Shown: positions 31,317-41,920 of the stretch, piece after piece
Layout: the number at the start of each line of letters is the position of its first letter
How positions within the stretch are numbered: position 1 is the stretch's first letter
From: Pseudothauera nasutitermitis
Lineage (GTDB): Bacteria > Pseudomonadota > Gammaproteobacteria > Burkholderiales > Rhodocyclaceae
Assembly (NCBI RefSeq): GCF_004801295.1
Contig: NZ_SSOC01000001.1
Coordinates: 310,001-374,000, forward strand
DNA: 64,000 nt
Reading direction: 5' to 3'
Made by a program: the position numbers and the translations under genes
Notes under the pieces: generated by a model
What the model was told of the DNA's origin: nothing
Databases searched by the model: none
The model's input: the letters and a program-made list of their open reading frames with translations, nothing else

Positions 31317-31733
31317 GTGATGCCGCGTTCCTTGCGCCGTATCCGCCTGTTCGCCCGTTTCGCCGTGCTGGTGATCCTGGTGGGCACGCTGGCGCCCGCG
31401 CTGATGCAGGCCACCGTGCGTGCGGCCGATGCCGGGCGCTGGATGGAGGTGTGCTCGGTGGCCGGCATGATCCGCGTCGCCAGCTCGCCGGTGGATGCGC
31501 AAAGCGATGCCCGCGCGGAGAATGCGCTCGATCTGCGCTACTGCCCGCTGTTCGTCCCGCTGGGCGGCCATGTGGCGCTGCCCGGCAGCGTGGCGTGGCT
31601 GCCGCCGAGGCTCCCGGGCGCGCATGTACGGCAATCGTATTCGCGCCCGCCCGCCGTTGCCGCGCGGACCTGGCTGAAGACCTCGCCGCGTGGCCCGCCG
31701 GATTCCTGGATACCGCCCATGTCCGCCGCCTGA
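31317..31733 (+). CDS. DUF2946 family protein (copy 2)
   Basis: 138 residues (a second Met codon follows directly). The N-terminus has a hydrophobic anchor (FAVLVILVGTLAPALMQAT), then RWMEVCSVAGMIRVA, parallel to WVEVCTVLGVKMVAM of the first copy. A single Cys follows in LRYCPLFVPLGGHVALPG, where copy 1 has CPYCSPHAGSFALPP. So the second Cys of the CxxC is lost and the two copies may differ in metal handling. It sits 52 bases after the copper chaperone and 143 before the copper receptor. Confidence 0.7.
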   Translation: MMPRSLRRIRLFARFAVLVILVGTLAPALMQATVRAADAGRWMEVCSVAGMIRVASSPVDAQSDARAENALDLRYCPLFVPLGGHVALPGSVAWLPPRLPGAHVRQSYSRPPAVAARTWLKTSPRGPPDSWIPPMSAA

Positions 31734-31876
31734 GGGCGCCGGGCACGCCTGCGCGCCGGCGGCGCGCGCTTTTCCCGATGACACCGCATCACCGTCGTGG
31801 CCCGGTCTTCCGGCGCCGCGTGGGCGCGTTCGCCCGTGTCGATCGATCGCACAAGCTTTGTTCAAGGAATCCGGCA

Positions 31877-33940
31877 ATGAAATCCCTGCCATCTCCCAGC
31901 CGTCTGGCACTGGCGCTGTGCGCCATGCAGACCGGCATGCTCTGCTCTCCGGCGCTGTCCGCCAGCGCAACCGAAAACACCCTGGGCACCGTGGTGGTCA
32001 CCGCGCCCACCAGCGCCGAGGCGCTCACCGTGGTCACCGACCCGAAAGCCCCCCGCCAGCCCATTCCCGCGCATGACGGCGCGGACTTCCTGAAGAGCAT
32101 TCCGGGCTTCGCGGTGATCCGCAAGGGCGCCACCGATGGCGACCCGGTGTTCCGCGGCATGGCCGGCTCGCGCCTGGGCATCTTCCTCGATGGCCAGGAA
32201 ATCTACGGCGGCTGCGGCGGCCGCATGGACCCGCCGACCGCCTACGTGTACCCCGAGTCCTACGACCGTGTGACCGTGCTGAAGGGCCCGCAGACGGTGC
32301 TCTACGGGGCCGGCGTGTCGGCCGGTGCGGTGCTTTTCGAGCGTGACCTGCGCCCGTTGAAGGAAACCGGCTGGAGCCTGAATGGCAGCCTGACGGTGGG
32401 CAGCTTCGGGCGCAACGACCAGGTCATCGACGTGAAGGGCGGCACCCCGCAGTTCCAGATCCGCGCGGGCGCCACGCATGCGCACGCCAACGACTACGAG
32501 GACGGCGACGGCACCCGCATCCACTCGCGCTACACGCGCTGGAACACCCAGGCCGCGCTGGCGTGGACGCCCGACGAACATACCGCGCTGGAACTCTCCG
32601 CGGCGCGCAGCGACGGCAAGGCGGCCTATGCCGACCGGGGCATGGACGGTTCGCGCTTCGCGCGCGACAACGTCGCGCTGAAGTTCGAGAAGCGCGAACT
32701 GTCGCCGCTGGTGCAGAAGATCTGGGCGCAGGCCTACCACAATTACGTGGACCACGTGATGGACAACTACAGCCTGCGCGATCAGGTGAACGCCAACGGC
32801 TTCGCGGCGATGAATCCCGACCGCATCACCGTGGGCGCGCGCGCCGGCATCACGCTGACGCCCGGCGAGGCGTTGAGCGTGACCCTGGGCATGGATACCA
32901 AGCGCGACACGCATCGCAGCCGCGGCGCGATGATGCAGGCGAGTGCCGATGCGGCCAAGGCCGCGTACCGCAGCCTGCCTTATGTGAAGGACATGAACTT
33001 CCGCCAGTTCGGCGTGTTCGGCGAGGCGGCCTATACGTTGCAGGACGGCGCGCGGATGGTGGGCGGCCTGCGCGTGGATCGCCATGCCGCCAAGGATGAG
33101 CGTGCCTGCGTGGATGCAATGATGTGCATGATGTCGCCCAATCCGACCCGCGGCAAAACGGACCGCGATACGCTGACCAGCGGCTTTCTGCGTTACGAAG
33201 GATTGTTGGCGCTGGGCAACTGGTATGCCGGCCTGGGACATGCCGAGCGTTTCCCCGATTACTGGGAACGTCTCAAGCGCGACGAGGACACGCTGACCAG
33301 CGCCTTCCTCACCATCAAGCCGGAGAAGACCACGCAGCTCGACGTGGGGCTGAACTGGCAGCATGGTGCATGGAACGGCTCGGTGTCGGCCTACTACGGC
33401 AAGGTGCAGGACTACATCCTGCTGAAGTGGGTGGCCCCCACCCGCGTGCGCAACGTCGATGCCACCATCTATGGCCTGGAGGCCGACGCGACCTGGCGTT
33501 TCGCGCGTAGCTGGAGCACCACCGCCACGCTGGCCTGGGCACAGGGCGCCAACGACACCGACGGCAAGGCGCTGGCCCAGCAGCCTCCGCTGGAAGGCCG
33601 GCTGTCGCTGGACTACGACGACGGCACCTTCTCCTACGGCGCGCTGCTGCGCCTGGTGGCCGCGCAGAAGCGTGTCGATATCGGTTCCGGCAACATCGTC
33701 TCGAACGGTCAGGACATCGGCAAATCCTCCGGCTTCGGCGTGCTCTCGCTGAACGCCGGCTGGCGGCCGAAGAAGGGCGTGCTGCTGACCGCCGGCATCG
33801 ACAACGTGTTCGATCGTGCGTACGCCGAACACTTGTCGCGCACCGGTGCCTCGCTGCCCGGCTTCGTGTTCCCGGCCAACACGCGCATCAACGAACCGGG
33901 CCGCAATGCCTGGCTGAAGGTACAGATTGCGCTGAACTGA
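31877..33940 (+). CDS. oprC: TonB-dependent copper receptor (OprC-like)
   Basis: 687 residues with a signal peptide and TonB-box-like LGTVVVTAP. The plug contains FLDGQEIYGGCGGRMDPPT and the beta-barrel ends at an aromatic-free IALN. In OprC, copper is bound by a Cys-x3-Met pair in the plug and a His-x-Met pair in the barrel. Here GGCGGRMDPP (~residue 112) and YVDHVMDNYS (~residue 293) supply both. There are further Met clusters (DAMMCMMSPN). It would import copper across the outer membrane for the chaperone encoded upstream. Start ATG 31877 follows CAAGGAATCC. Confidence 0.92.
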   Translation: MKSLPSPSRLALALCAMQTGMLCSPALSASATENTLGTVVVTAPTSAEALTVVTDPKAPRQPIPAHDGADFLKSIPGFAVIRKGATDGDPVFRGMAGSRLGIFLDGQEIYGGCGGRMDPPTAYVYPESYDRVTVLKGPQTVLYGAGVSAGAVLFERDLRPLKETGWSLNGSLTVGSFGRNDQVIDVKGGTPQFQIRAGATHAHANDYEDGDGTRIHSRYTRWNTQAALAWTPDEHTALELSAARSDGKAAYADRGMDGSRFARDNVALKFEKRELSPLVQKIWAQAYHNYVDHVMDNYSLRDQVNANGFAAMNPDRITVGARAGITLTPGEALSVTLGMDTKRDTHRSRGAMMQASADAAKAAYRSLPYVKDMNFRQFGVFGEAAYTLQDGARMVGGLRVDRHAAKDERACVDAMMCMMSPNPTRGKTDRDTLTSGFLRYEGLLALGNWYAGLGHAERFPDYWERLKRDEDTLTSAFLTIKPEKTTQLDVGLNWQHGAWNGSVSAYYGKVQDYILLKWVAPTRVRNVDATIYGLEADATWRFARSWSTTATLAWAQGANDTDGKALAQQPPLEGRLSLDYDDGTFSYGALLRLVAAQKRVDIGSGNIVSNGQDIGKSSGFGVLSLNAGWRPKKGVLLTAGIDNVFDRAYAEHLSRTGASLPGFVFPANTRINEPGRNAWLKVQIALN

Positions 33941-33958
33941 AGGTTGCGTCCCGTCCCC

Positions 33959-33991
33959 GCCGTATCGCCGCGCCTGTCGTGGCGATACGGC
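33959..33991 (+). other. Perfect 11-base inverted repeat after the copper receptor
   Basis: GCCGTATCGCC (33959-33969) and GGCGATACGGC (33981-33991) with an 11-base loop, 18 bases after the oprC stop. The stem is strong but no T-run follows. It may be a 3' stabilising hairpin, a Rho-linked end or a protein site. Confidence 0.6.
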
Positions 33992-34104
33992 GCAGCGCAG
34001 GGGTAACAAAGTTATGGTGCCGCATTGCAGCAGACACGCCAAACCCTTAGGCTTGACCGTCTTCGGCGCTTCCGACGCCGCATTCGCTCGAACCCGCCCC
34101 CGCC

Positions 34105-35145
34105 ATGTCTCGACAGCGTTCTTCGACTTCACGCTTCGCCGTTCTCTTGTTTCTGCTTTCCGCGCTCGGGGTGTCGACAGTGCGTGCCGATGAGGTCATC
34201 CTGACCAACGGCGACCGGCTCACCGGCACCGTGATCGCCAAGACCCCCGAAGGCCTGCAGTTGCGCACCGACTACGCGGGCACCGTGCGCATCGACTGGC
34301 GCATGGTGGACACGCTGCGTACTGACGAGCCGGTCAGCGTGCTGATGCGCCAGGATGGCGGGATGCTCGATTCGCGCCTGGAACGTTCCGACGAGCCCGG
34401 CACGGTTCGTCTGGAGGCCGCCCCCGAGGTGCCGCCGGTACGGTTGGAGCGCATCGCCTACCTGAATCCCACGCCCAGCCAGTCCGGCATGGGCACCGAG
34501 TACCAGGGACGCGTCAACCTGGGGGGCAGCGCGAGCAGCGGCAACAGCGATGCCCGCCAGCTGTCTGCCGAGGGTGAATTGAGCGGCGTGGCGCGCGATT
34601 CGCGCTTCACCGCCCGCCTGCGCGGCGAACGGCGCACCGAAGGCGGCAACGAGACAGCCTCGAACTGGCTGGCGAATGCCGACCATGATTGGTTCGTTTC
34701 GCCCAAGCGCTTCGTCTACGCGCGCGGTTCGGCGGAGCGCGACCGCTTCCGCGACCTGTCGTATCGCCTGACGGCGGGTTCCGGCTACGGCGTGCAACTG
34801 ATCGACGACGACCGGACCGGCCTGTCGTTGCGCGGCGGCCTGGACTATGTGCGCGAGCACCGCTTCGAGGCCGACGGGCAATCCTACCCGGCCTTCGGCT
34901 GGGGTTTGCGCTTCCGCCACTGGCTGATGGGGCGCACGGCAGAGTTCTTCCACGAACAGGAAGGCTACGTGAAGATGGACGACGCGCGCGATGCCACCGT
35001 GCGTCTGCGCACCGGCCTGCGCGTACCCATCGTGGACCAGCTGAGCGCGCAGGTGCAGGGCATCGTCGATTGGGAAGGGCGCCCGGCCGAAGGGCGCGAG
35101 GCCACCGACGTGACCGTGCAGTTCGGCCTGGGCTACGAGTGGTGA
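34105..35145 (+). CDS. DUF481 family outer-membrane beta-barrel protein
   Basis: 346 residues. Signal peptide (LLFLLSALGVSTVRA), then a small N-terminal domain (VILTNGDRLTGTVIAKTPEG; LRTDYAGTVRIDW) like those that precede YdiY/DUF481 barrels. The barrel of alternating strands spans ~130-346 (YQGRVNLGGSASSGNSDARQ; FTARLRGERR) and ends in the outer-membrane signature VQFGLGYEW with terminal aromatic residue. Function unknown; homologues are salt- or acid-induced. Monocistronic, 164 bases after oprC and convergent with etfQO. Confidence 0.85.
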   Translation: MSRQRSSTSRFAVLLFLLSALGVSTVRADEVILTNGDRLTGTVIAKTPEGLQLRTDYAGTVRIDWRMVDTLRTDEPVSVLMRQDGGMLDSRLERSDEPGTVRLEAAPEVPPVRLERIAYLNPTPSQSGMGTEYQGRVNLGGSASSGNSDARQLSAEGELSGVARDSRFTARLRGERRTEGGNETASNWLANADHDWFVSPKRFVYARGSAERDRFRDLSYRLTAGSGYGVQLIDDDRTGLSLRGGLDYVREHRFEADGQSYPAFGWGLRFRHWLMGRTAEFFHEQEGYVKMDDARDATVRLRTGLRVPIVDQLSAQVQGIVDWEGRPAEGREATDVTVQFGLGYEW

Positions 35146-35200
35146 ACCGGCAGCCGCGAGCCGGAAACGGAGCGGGGCGCCGAGGCGCCCCGCGTGTGGT

Positions 35201-36838
35201 TCACATGCCCTGGTAGATCGGCCCTTCGCCGCCCTGCGGGACCACCCAGTCGATGTTCTGCGTGGGATCCTTGATGTCGCAGGTCTTGCAGTGCACGCAG
35301 TTCTGCGCGTTGATCTGCAGGCGCGGGCCGCCCTGTTCCTCGACGATCTCGTATACCCCGGCGGGACAGTAGCGTTGCTCGGGGGCGTCGTACTTCGCCA
35401 GGTTGATGGCGATGGGCACCGAGGCGTCCTTGAGGCGCAGGTGACAGGGCTGCTCTTCCTCATGGTTGGTGTTGGAAAGGAACACCGAGGACAGACGGTC
35501 GAAAGTCAGCACGCCGTCCGGTTTGGGGTAGGCGATCCGGGCGCACTCGGCGGCGGGTCGGAGCTTGTCGTGGTCGGCCGTGTTGTGCAGCGTCCACGGC
35601 AGCTTGCCGCCGAACAGCTTCTGGTCGATGCCGAACAGCAGCGAGCCCAGGTACAGGCCCTTCTTCATGTAGGGCTTGAAGTTGCGCGTCTTGTGCAGTT
35701 CGTCGTGCAGCCAGCTGCCGCGGAAGGCGGCCGGAAAGGCGGCGAGTTCGTCGCGCTCGCGCGCTGCGCCGACGGCTTCGAAGGCCGCGTCCGCAGCCAG
35801 CATGCCGCTCTTGATCGCCGCGTGGCTGCCCTTGATGCGCGCGGCGTTGAGGAAACCGGCGTCGTCGCCGATCAGCGCGCCGCCCGGGAACACCAGTTTG
35901 GGCAGGCTCTGCAGCCCGCCGGCGGTGATCGCCCGTGCGCCGTAGGCCAGGCGCTTGCCGCCTTCCAGGTACTTGCGGATTTCCGGATGGTTCTTGTAGC
36001 GCTGCATCTCCTCGAACGGGGAGAGATGCGGATTGGCGTAGTTGAGGCCGACCACGAAGCCGACCGCCACCAGATTGTCTTCCAGGTGGTAGACGAAACC
36101 GCCGCCATAGGTGGCGTTGTCCATCGGCCAGCCGGCAGTGTGCACCACCAGGCCAGGCTCGTGGCGCTCGGCGGGTACTTCCCAGAGTTCCTTGATGCCG
36201 ATGCCGTAGGTCTGCGGATCGACGCCCTCGCGCAGCTTGAAGCGGGCTTCCAGCTGTTTGCCGAGGTGGCCGCGACAGCCTTCGGCGAACAGGGTGTATT
36301 TGGCATGCAGCTCCATGCCGGGCTGGTAGTTGGGGCCGGGCTCGCCCTCGCGGGTGAGGCCCATGTCGCCGGTGGCCACGCCCTTCACCGCGCCATTCTC
36401 GTCGTACAGGATCTCGGCGCCGGCAAAGCCCGGATAGACCTCCACGCCCAGCGCCTCGGCCTGTTCGCCCAGCCACTTGGCGACGTTGCCCAGGCGCACG
36501 ATGTAGTTGCCCTCATTGTGGAAGCTGTCCGGCAGCAGGGCATTGGGCACGCGGTGCGCGCCGGTCTCGGAGAGGAACAGCACGCGATCCTCGGTGACCT
36601 CGGTGTTCAGCGGGGCGCCGCGTTCACGCCAGTCGGGGAACAGTTCTCCGAGCGCGCGCGGGTCCATGACCGCACCGGAGAGGATGTGGGCGCCGATTTC
36701 CGCGCCCTTTTCGATCAGGCAGACCGAGAGTTCGCTGCCTTTTTCCTCGGCAAGTTGCTTGAGGCGGATTGCCGCCGCCAGTCCCGCCGGGCCGCCGCCC
36801 ACGATCAGGACGTCAAACTCCATGGATTCGCGTTCCAT
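35201..36838 (-). CDS. Electron transfer flavoprotein-ubiquinone oxidoreductase
   Basis: 545 residues from ATG 36838 (MERESMEFDVLIVGGGPAG), preceded by GAGGAGAAGAGAGG. Passes electrons from ETF, reduced by acyl-CoA and amino-acid dehydrogenases, to ubiquinone. FAD is bound by the N-terminal GGGPAGLAAA dinucleotide motif. The C-terminal [4Fe-4S] motif is NCVHCKTCDIKDPTQNIDW plus a preceding Cys (EQRYCPAGVYE). Membrane association is monotopic. It is divergent from the thioesterase/acetoacetyl-CoA synthetase operon across a perfect inverted repeat, which suggests joint control of fatty/keto acid catabolism. Confidence 0.96.
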   Translation of the reverse strand: MERESMEFDVLIVGGGPAGLAAAIRLKQLAEEKGSELSVCLIEKGAEIGAHILSGAVMDPRALGELFPDWRERGAPLNTEVTEDRVLFLSETGAHRVPNALLPDSFHNEGNYIVRLGNVAKWLGEQAEALGVEVYPGFAGAEILYDENGAVKGVATGDMGLTREGEPGPNYQPGMELHAKYTLFAEGCRGHLGKQLEARFKLREGVDPQTYGIGIKELWEVPAERHEPGLVVHTAGWPMDNATYGGGFVYHLEDNLVAVGFVVGLNYANPHLSPFEEMQRYKNHPEIRKYLEGGKRLAYGARAITAGGLQSLPKLVFPGGALIGDDAGFLNAARIKGSHAAIKSGMLAADAAFEAVGAARERDELAAFPAAFRGSWLHDELHKTRNFKPYMKKGLYLGSLLFGIDQKLFGGKLPWTLHNTADHDKLRPAAECARIAYPKPDGVLTFDRLSSVFLSNTNHEEEQPCHLRLKDASVPIAINLAKYDAPEQRYCPAGVYEIVEEQGGPRLQINAQNCVHCKTCDIKDPTQNIDWVVPQGGEGPIYQGM

Positions 36839-36926
36839 CCTCTCTTCTCCTCGGTGTCGCGGGTGCATCGTTGTGCTTGCCATGCGCACGCCGCCGATAT
36901 TCTACGCCGCCTCCGCGCGGGGGCGG

Positions 36927-36954
36927 TTGAACATACGGTGGCGTATGTTACAGT
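36927..36954 (+). promoter_or_regulatory. Promoter of the thioesterase-acetoacetyl-CoA synthetase operon
   Basis: TTGAAC (36927-36932), 16 bases, TACAGT (36949-36954), 36 bases before the start codon. It almost completely overlaps the inverted repeat at 36930-36949. Confidence 0.55.
36930..36949. promoter_or_regulatory. Operator-like perfect inverted repeat between etfQO and the thioesterase
   Basis: AACATACG-GTGG-CGTATGTT: perfect 8-base arms, 4-base spacer, overlapping the promoter above and lying 92 bases upstream of etfQO. Size and symmetry resemble TetR-family operators used by acyl-CoA-responsive repressors. No repressor gene is present in the window. Confidence 0.6.
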
Positions 36955-36989
36955 ACCCGGACACCAAGACCAATAGAGAGGAGACCTGT

Positions 36990-37400
36990 ATGTCATCCGA
37001 GCGCAAGCTCCTGCTGACCACCCGCATCCCGGTGCGTTGGGGCGACATGGACGCCTACGGCCACGTCAACAACACCGTGTATTTCCGCTATTTCGAGCAG
37101 GCCCGGGTGGAATGGCTGGAGTCCATGGACTTCGCGGTATCGCCGGAACGCGCCGAGGCGCCGGTGATCATCAACGCCAGTTGCACCTTTCTGATGCCGG
37201 TGAACTATCCGGCCACGGTGGAAGTTCGTTTGTACGCCGGCGAGCCCGGACGCAGCAGCGTGATGACCTGGTACGAACTGCGCGTGGAGGGCGACGACCG
37301 CCTGTATGCCGAAGGCGCCGCCAAGGTGGTGTGGATGGACATGCGCACTGGCCGCTCCGTCGCGCTGCCGGATACACTGAGGACCGTGTTCGACCAATAA
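36990..37400 (+). CDS. Hotdog-fold acyl-CoA thioesterase (4HBT/YbgC-type)
   Basis: 136 residues, one hotdog domain. The active-site segment is [20 protein letters not shown], with the Asp of the 4-hydroxybenzoyl-CoA thioesterase type (WGDMD) at about residue 19-21. Hydrolyses acyl-CoA to free acid and CoA; chain preference is unknown. First gene of an operon with acetoacetyl-CoA synthetase (35 bases on) and an isochorismatase-family gene. RBS GAGGAG. Confidence 0.9.
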   Translation: MSSERKLLLTTRIPVRWGDMDAYGHVNNTVYFRYFEQARVEWLESMDFAVSPERAEAPVIINASCTFLMPVNYPATVEVRLYAGEPGRSSVMTWYELRVEGDDRLYAEGAAKVVWMDMRTGRSVALPDTLRTVFDQ

Positions 37401-37435
37401 CGCCGGGCAACGCATCCGGTGCGCAGGAGACAAGC

Positions 37436-39397
<1,962 letters not shown>

Positions 39398-39408
39398 AGG
39401 AGACCGCC

Positions 39409-39951
39409 ATGCTGATGAACGCCGCGCGTTCCACCCTGTTGATCATCGACATCCAGAGCCGCTTGGCGCCGGCCATCGCCGACGGCGAGCGGGTGATCGA
39501 ACATTGCGTATGGCTGGCGAAACTGGCCGAGCGTGTCGGCGTGCCGACCGTGGTCACCGAGCACTTCCCGGACAAGATCGGCGCCACCGTGGAGGCGCTC
39601 CAGGCCGCCACCGGCACCGCCCGCTATGTGCGCAAGGAGTGCTTCTCCGCGCAGGCCGAGGGCCGGCTGGCCGGCACCGCCGTGGAGGCGCGCCCGCAGG
39701 TGGTGGTATGCGGCACCGAGGCGCACGTGTGCGTGCTGCAAACCGCGCTGGAGCTGCGCTGGGCGGGCAAGGAAGTGTTCGTGGTGGCCGAGGCGAGCGC
39801 CTCGCGCGACCCGGCCAACCGCGATCTGGCCTTCGCGCGCATGCGCGCCCACGGCATCGAGATCGTCGCCCGCGAGATGGTCGCCTTCGAATGGCTGCAG
39901 CGCGGCGGCACGCAGTTGTTCTCGGCGATCAACCGCGAGTTCATCCGCTGA
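39409..39951 (+). CDS. Isochorismatase-family cysteine hydrolase
   Basis: 180 residues. The catalytic triad is visible: Asp in LLIIDIQSRLAP, Lys in YVRKECFSAQ, Cys in CGTEAHVCVLQTAL. Family members hydrolyse amides, nicotinamide or isochorismate; the YcaC-like subgroup without fused domains is mostly uncharacterised. The start is taken at ATG 39409 after AAGGAGACCGCC. It ends the acetoacetyl-CoA synthetase operon and overlaps the oppositely oriented DUF4857 gene by 11 bases at the 3' ends. Confidence 0.88.
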   Translation: MLMNAARSTLLIIDIQSRLAPAIADGERVIEHCVWLAKLAERVGVPTVVTEHFPDKIGATVEALQAATGTARYVRKECFSAQAEGRLAGTAVEARPQVVVCGTEAHVCVLQTALELRWAGKEVFVVAEASASRDPANRDLAFARMRAHGIEIVAREMVAFEWLQRGGTQLFSAINREFIR

Positions 39952-41218
39952 TTGGCAAGTCCGGGCATCGGCGCATCAGTGGGCCCAATACCGCCAGTGT
40001 GATGGCGCCGAACCAGCCGGTAAGCAGGACGAACAACAGATCCAGTCCATGCGGCAGACAGCCATGACGCCGTCGGCACCACAGGATGTATGCGCACAGA
40101 GCCGCGGCAATGCCAGCCAGCGTTGCCGGCCAGGGCGCGCCGAAGGTGCTGAAGTACAGGCTGCGCTGGGTGTTTTCGTCGATGTGGAATTCGAGCCTGA
40201 AGGGAAACAGGAGTCCCATGCTGTTGGCGCGTATGGCCCGCTTGCCGGCGTCGGCATCGCCTTCATGCCAGGTATGACGCAGCAAGGGGTTGAGCTGCCG
40301 GTCGGCCAATACGAATTTCCGGACTCCCGTCTCGTTTCGGGCGTGCGAAAACTCCCAATGCAAGGGGGTTTCTTCCGCGGAAAAAGATTCGGCTGCGGGG
40401 CGGTGGCCGTCCAGAGGCAGGCGATGCGGGATGTGGTTTTCCCAATCCAGAAGCAGCAGCTGGTCCGGAAATATGACGATGCCGTGGTATTCGCGGCTGG
40501 GCGGCTGCAGCACGCGGATGGCCAGCACGGATGGCGGCAGAATGGTGTCGGTGCGCGTCACCCGTGGCTCGCCATTGACCTGCCACAGATGGAAGACCCG
40601 CCATTGGGCATCCACCAGCAAGGCGCCGTTGTCGTAGCTTTTCAGCGTGCTTGCATTGTCTCCGACCAGCCTGGCGGGGTGCGTGAATCCTGCGGCGGCC
40701 AGCGCCCGGCTGAAGCGCCGGCTTTTGTCTTCGTCGATCCGGTTTGAAGCGGCGTCGATGAACTCGATGCGATCCGTCATGCGGAACAGGTCGGGCGGGG
40801 TTTCCAGACCCTTGACGCCCGGCACCGACTCCATCAGCGTGTAGAGGGAAAAATCAGGTTTGTCCAACTGGCGCGGCGTCAGCCGCATGCGGGTCCCGTG
40901 CCTGGCGGCCGCCTCGGGGTCGAACGGCCAGCCGGCAACCTCGTCGGGCAGTCTGCCAAGTCTTTCCAACTCGCGGATATGGGCGAATGGCAGCGCCGCG
41001 CGCATTTCATCCTCGGTCAGGCGATTGCCCCGGTCGTCGCTGTAAGACCAGTTGCCGCCACGGTAGTGCTTGAATATCAGGCGTTCCTGATCCGCGCTGT
41101 AGGCAATGAGGACGGTTTCATAATCCCTGGGAAACACCTGCTCGACGTAGCCGGGCAGTATCTTCGCCAGCGCCAGCACGGACAGCAGCGCCAGCGCCAG
41201 ACGTGAGAGCAGCATCAT
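39941..41218 (-). CDS. DUF4857-like membrane protein of an ABC exporter operon
   Basis: 425 residues from the first of two ATGs at 41218. One N-terminal TM segment (LALALLSVLALAKILPGYV), a soluble ~330-residue domain probably in the periplasm, then two or three C-terminal TM segments (WPATLAGIAAALCAYILW; LDLLFVLLTGWFGAITLAVL). Layout and gene order fit DUF4857, found with ABC-2 transporters. No catalytic motif is recognised. The start overlaps the permease stop as ATGA. It is the last gene of a six-gene signalling/transport island and has lower G+C than the flanking genes. Confidence 0.6.
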   Translation of the reverse strand: MMLLSRLALALLSVLALAKILPGYVEQVFPRDYETVLIAYSADQERLIFKHYRGGNWSYSDDRGNRLTEDEMRAALPFAHIRELERLGRLPDEVAGWPFDPEAAARHGTRMRLTPRQLDKPDFSLYTLMESVPGVKGLETPPDLFRMTDRIEFIDAASNRIDEDKSRRFSRALAAAGFTHPARLVGDNASTLKSYDNGALLVDAQWRVFHLWQVNGEPRVTRTDTILPPSVLAIRVLQPPSREYHGIVIFPDQLLLLDWENHIPHRLPLDGHRPAAESFSAEETPLHWEFSHARNETGVRKFVLADRQLNPLLRHTWHEGDADAGKRAIRANSMGLLFPFRLEFHIDENTQRSLYFSTFGAPWPATLAGIAAALCAYILWCRRRHGCLPHGLDLLFVLLTGWFGAITLAVLGPLMRRCPDLPISG

Positions 41219-41907
41219 GACGATCCCCTTTTGGCACGGTCGAGGACGTTGCTGATGGTGGCGAACCAGAGCGCAGCGATCAGACCGAACCACGGCAGAC
41301 CGTCGATGTGGCTGCCATAGCCGCGGGCGTCGACCAGCGCCAGCACGAATACGGTGCCGGCGCCGCCATGCCACAGCCGCCGCACAGGCGAGGTTTCGAT
41401 AAGAATCAGTGCCGTGGCGGCATAGGCGATGAATCCCGCCAGGCACCAGGGGGCAAGCGTGAGGATCGACAGTCTGGCGGCTTCCGCAGGCATGAACAGG
41501 CTGGTGATACAAGCCTGGGCAAGGCACAGGATGCCGACCAGCGCCGACAGCAGGCCGGCGCCCAGTCCGAGGATGAGGAAAAGGGCCTTGTGCTCGTTGA
41601 CCGGCAGGTGGAAAAACAGCCTCAGCCGCCGGTTGAAGCATTCGGGCACGAACTGGACGGCGGCCAGCCAGACGCCCGAGAACAGCGGCAGATATCGCAT
41701 GGGTTCGAAGGGCATATGCGAACGGAAAATCACCGCGTTCCACAGGGACAGTCCGCCATTGGCCGATTTCATGCCATGCATGTCGTAGAACGAATCGCCC
41801 AGTCCGACCAGTAGCAGCGCAAAGGGAACCAGCCCGAGGTAGCGCAGCTTGATCCATTCCTTGTACAGCAGGCCGCGTACGGCCTGTGTTGCATGCATGT
41901 TTTTCAT
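41215..41907 (-). CDS. ABC-2-like transporter permease
   Basis: 230 residues from ATG 41907 (a TTG directly before it is a possible alternative). About six TM segments: LGLVPFALLLVGLGDSFYD, YLPLFSGVWLAAVQFVPE, LFLILGLGAGLLSALVGILC, LAPWCLAGFIAYAATALILI, AGTVFVLALV and LPWFGLIAALWFATI. The cytoplasmic start KEWIKLRYLG is typical of ABC-2 permeases. Partner of the ATPase whose stop is 13 bases upstream, and coupled to DUF4857 by ATGA. Substrate unknown. Confidence 0.75.
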   Translation of the reverse strand: MKNMHATQAVRGLLYKEWIKLRYLGLVPFALLLVGLGDSFYDMHGMKSANGGLSLWNAVIFRSHMPFEPMRYLPLFSGVWLAAVQFVPECFNRRLRLFFHLPVNEHKALFLILGLGAGLLSALVGILCLAQACITSLFMPAEAARLSILTLAPWCLAGFIAYAATALILIETSPVRRLWHGGAGTVFVLALVDARGYGSHIDGLPWFGLIAALWFATISNVLDRAKRGSS

Positions 41908-41920
41908 CAACGCGCCGTGC

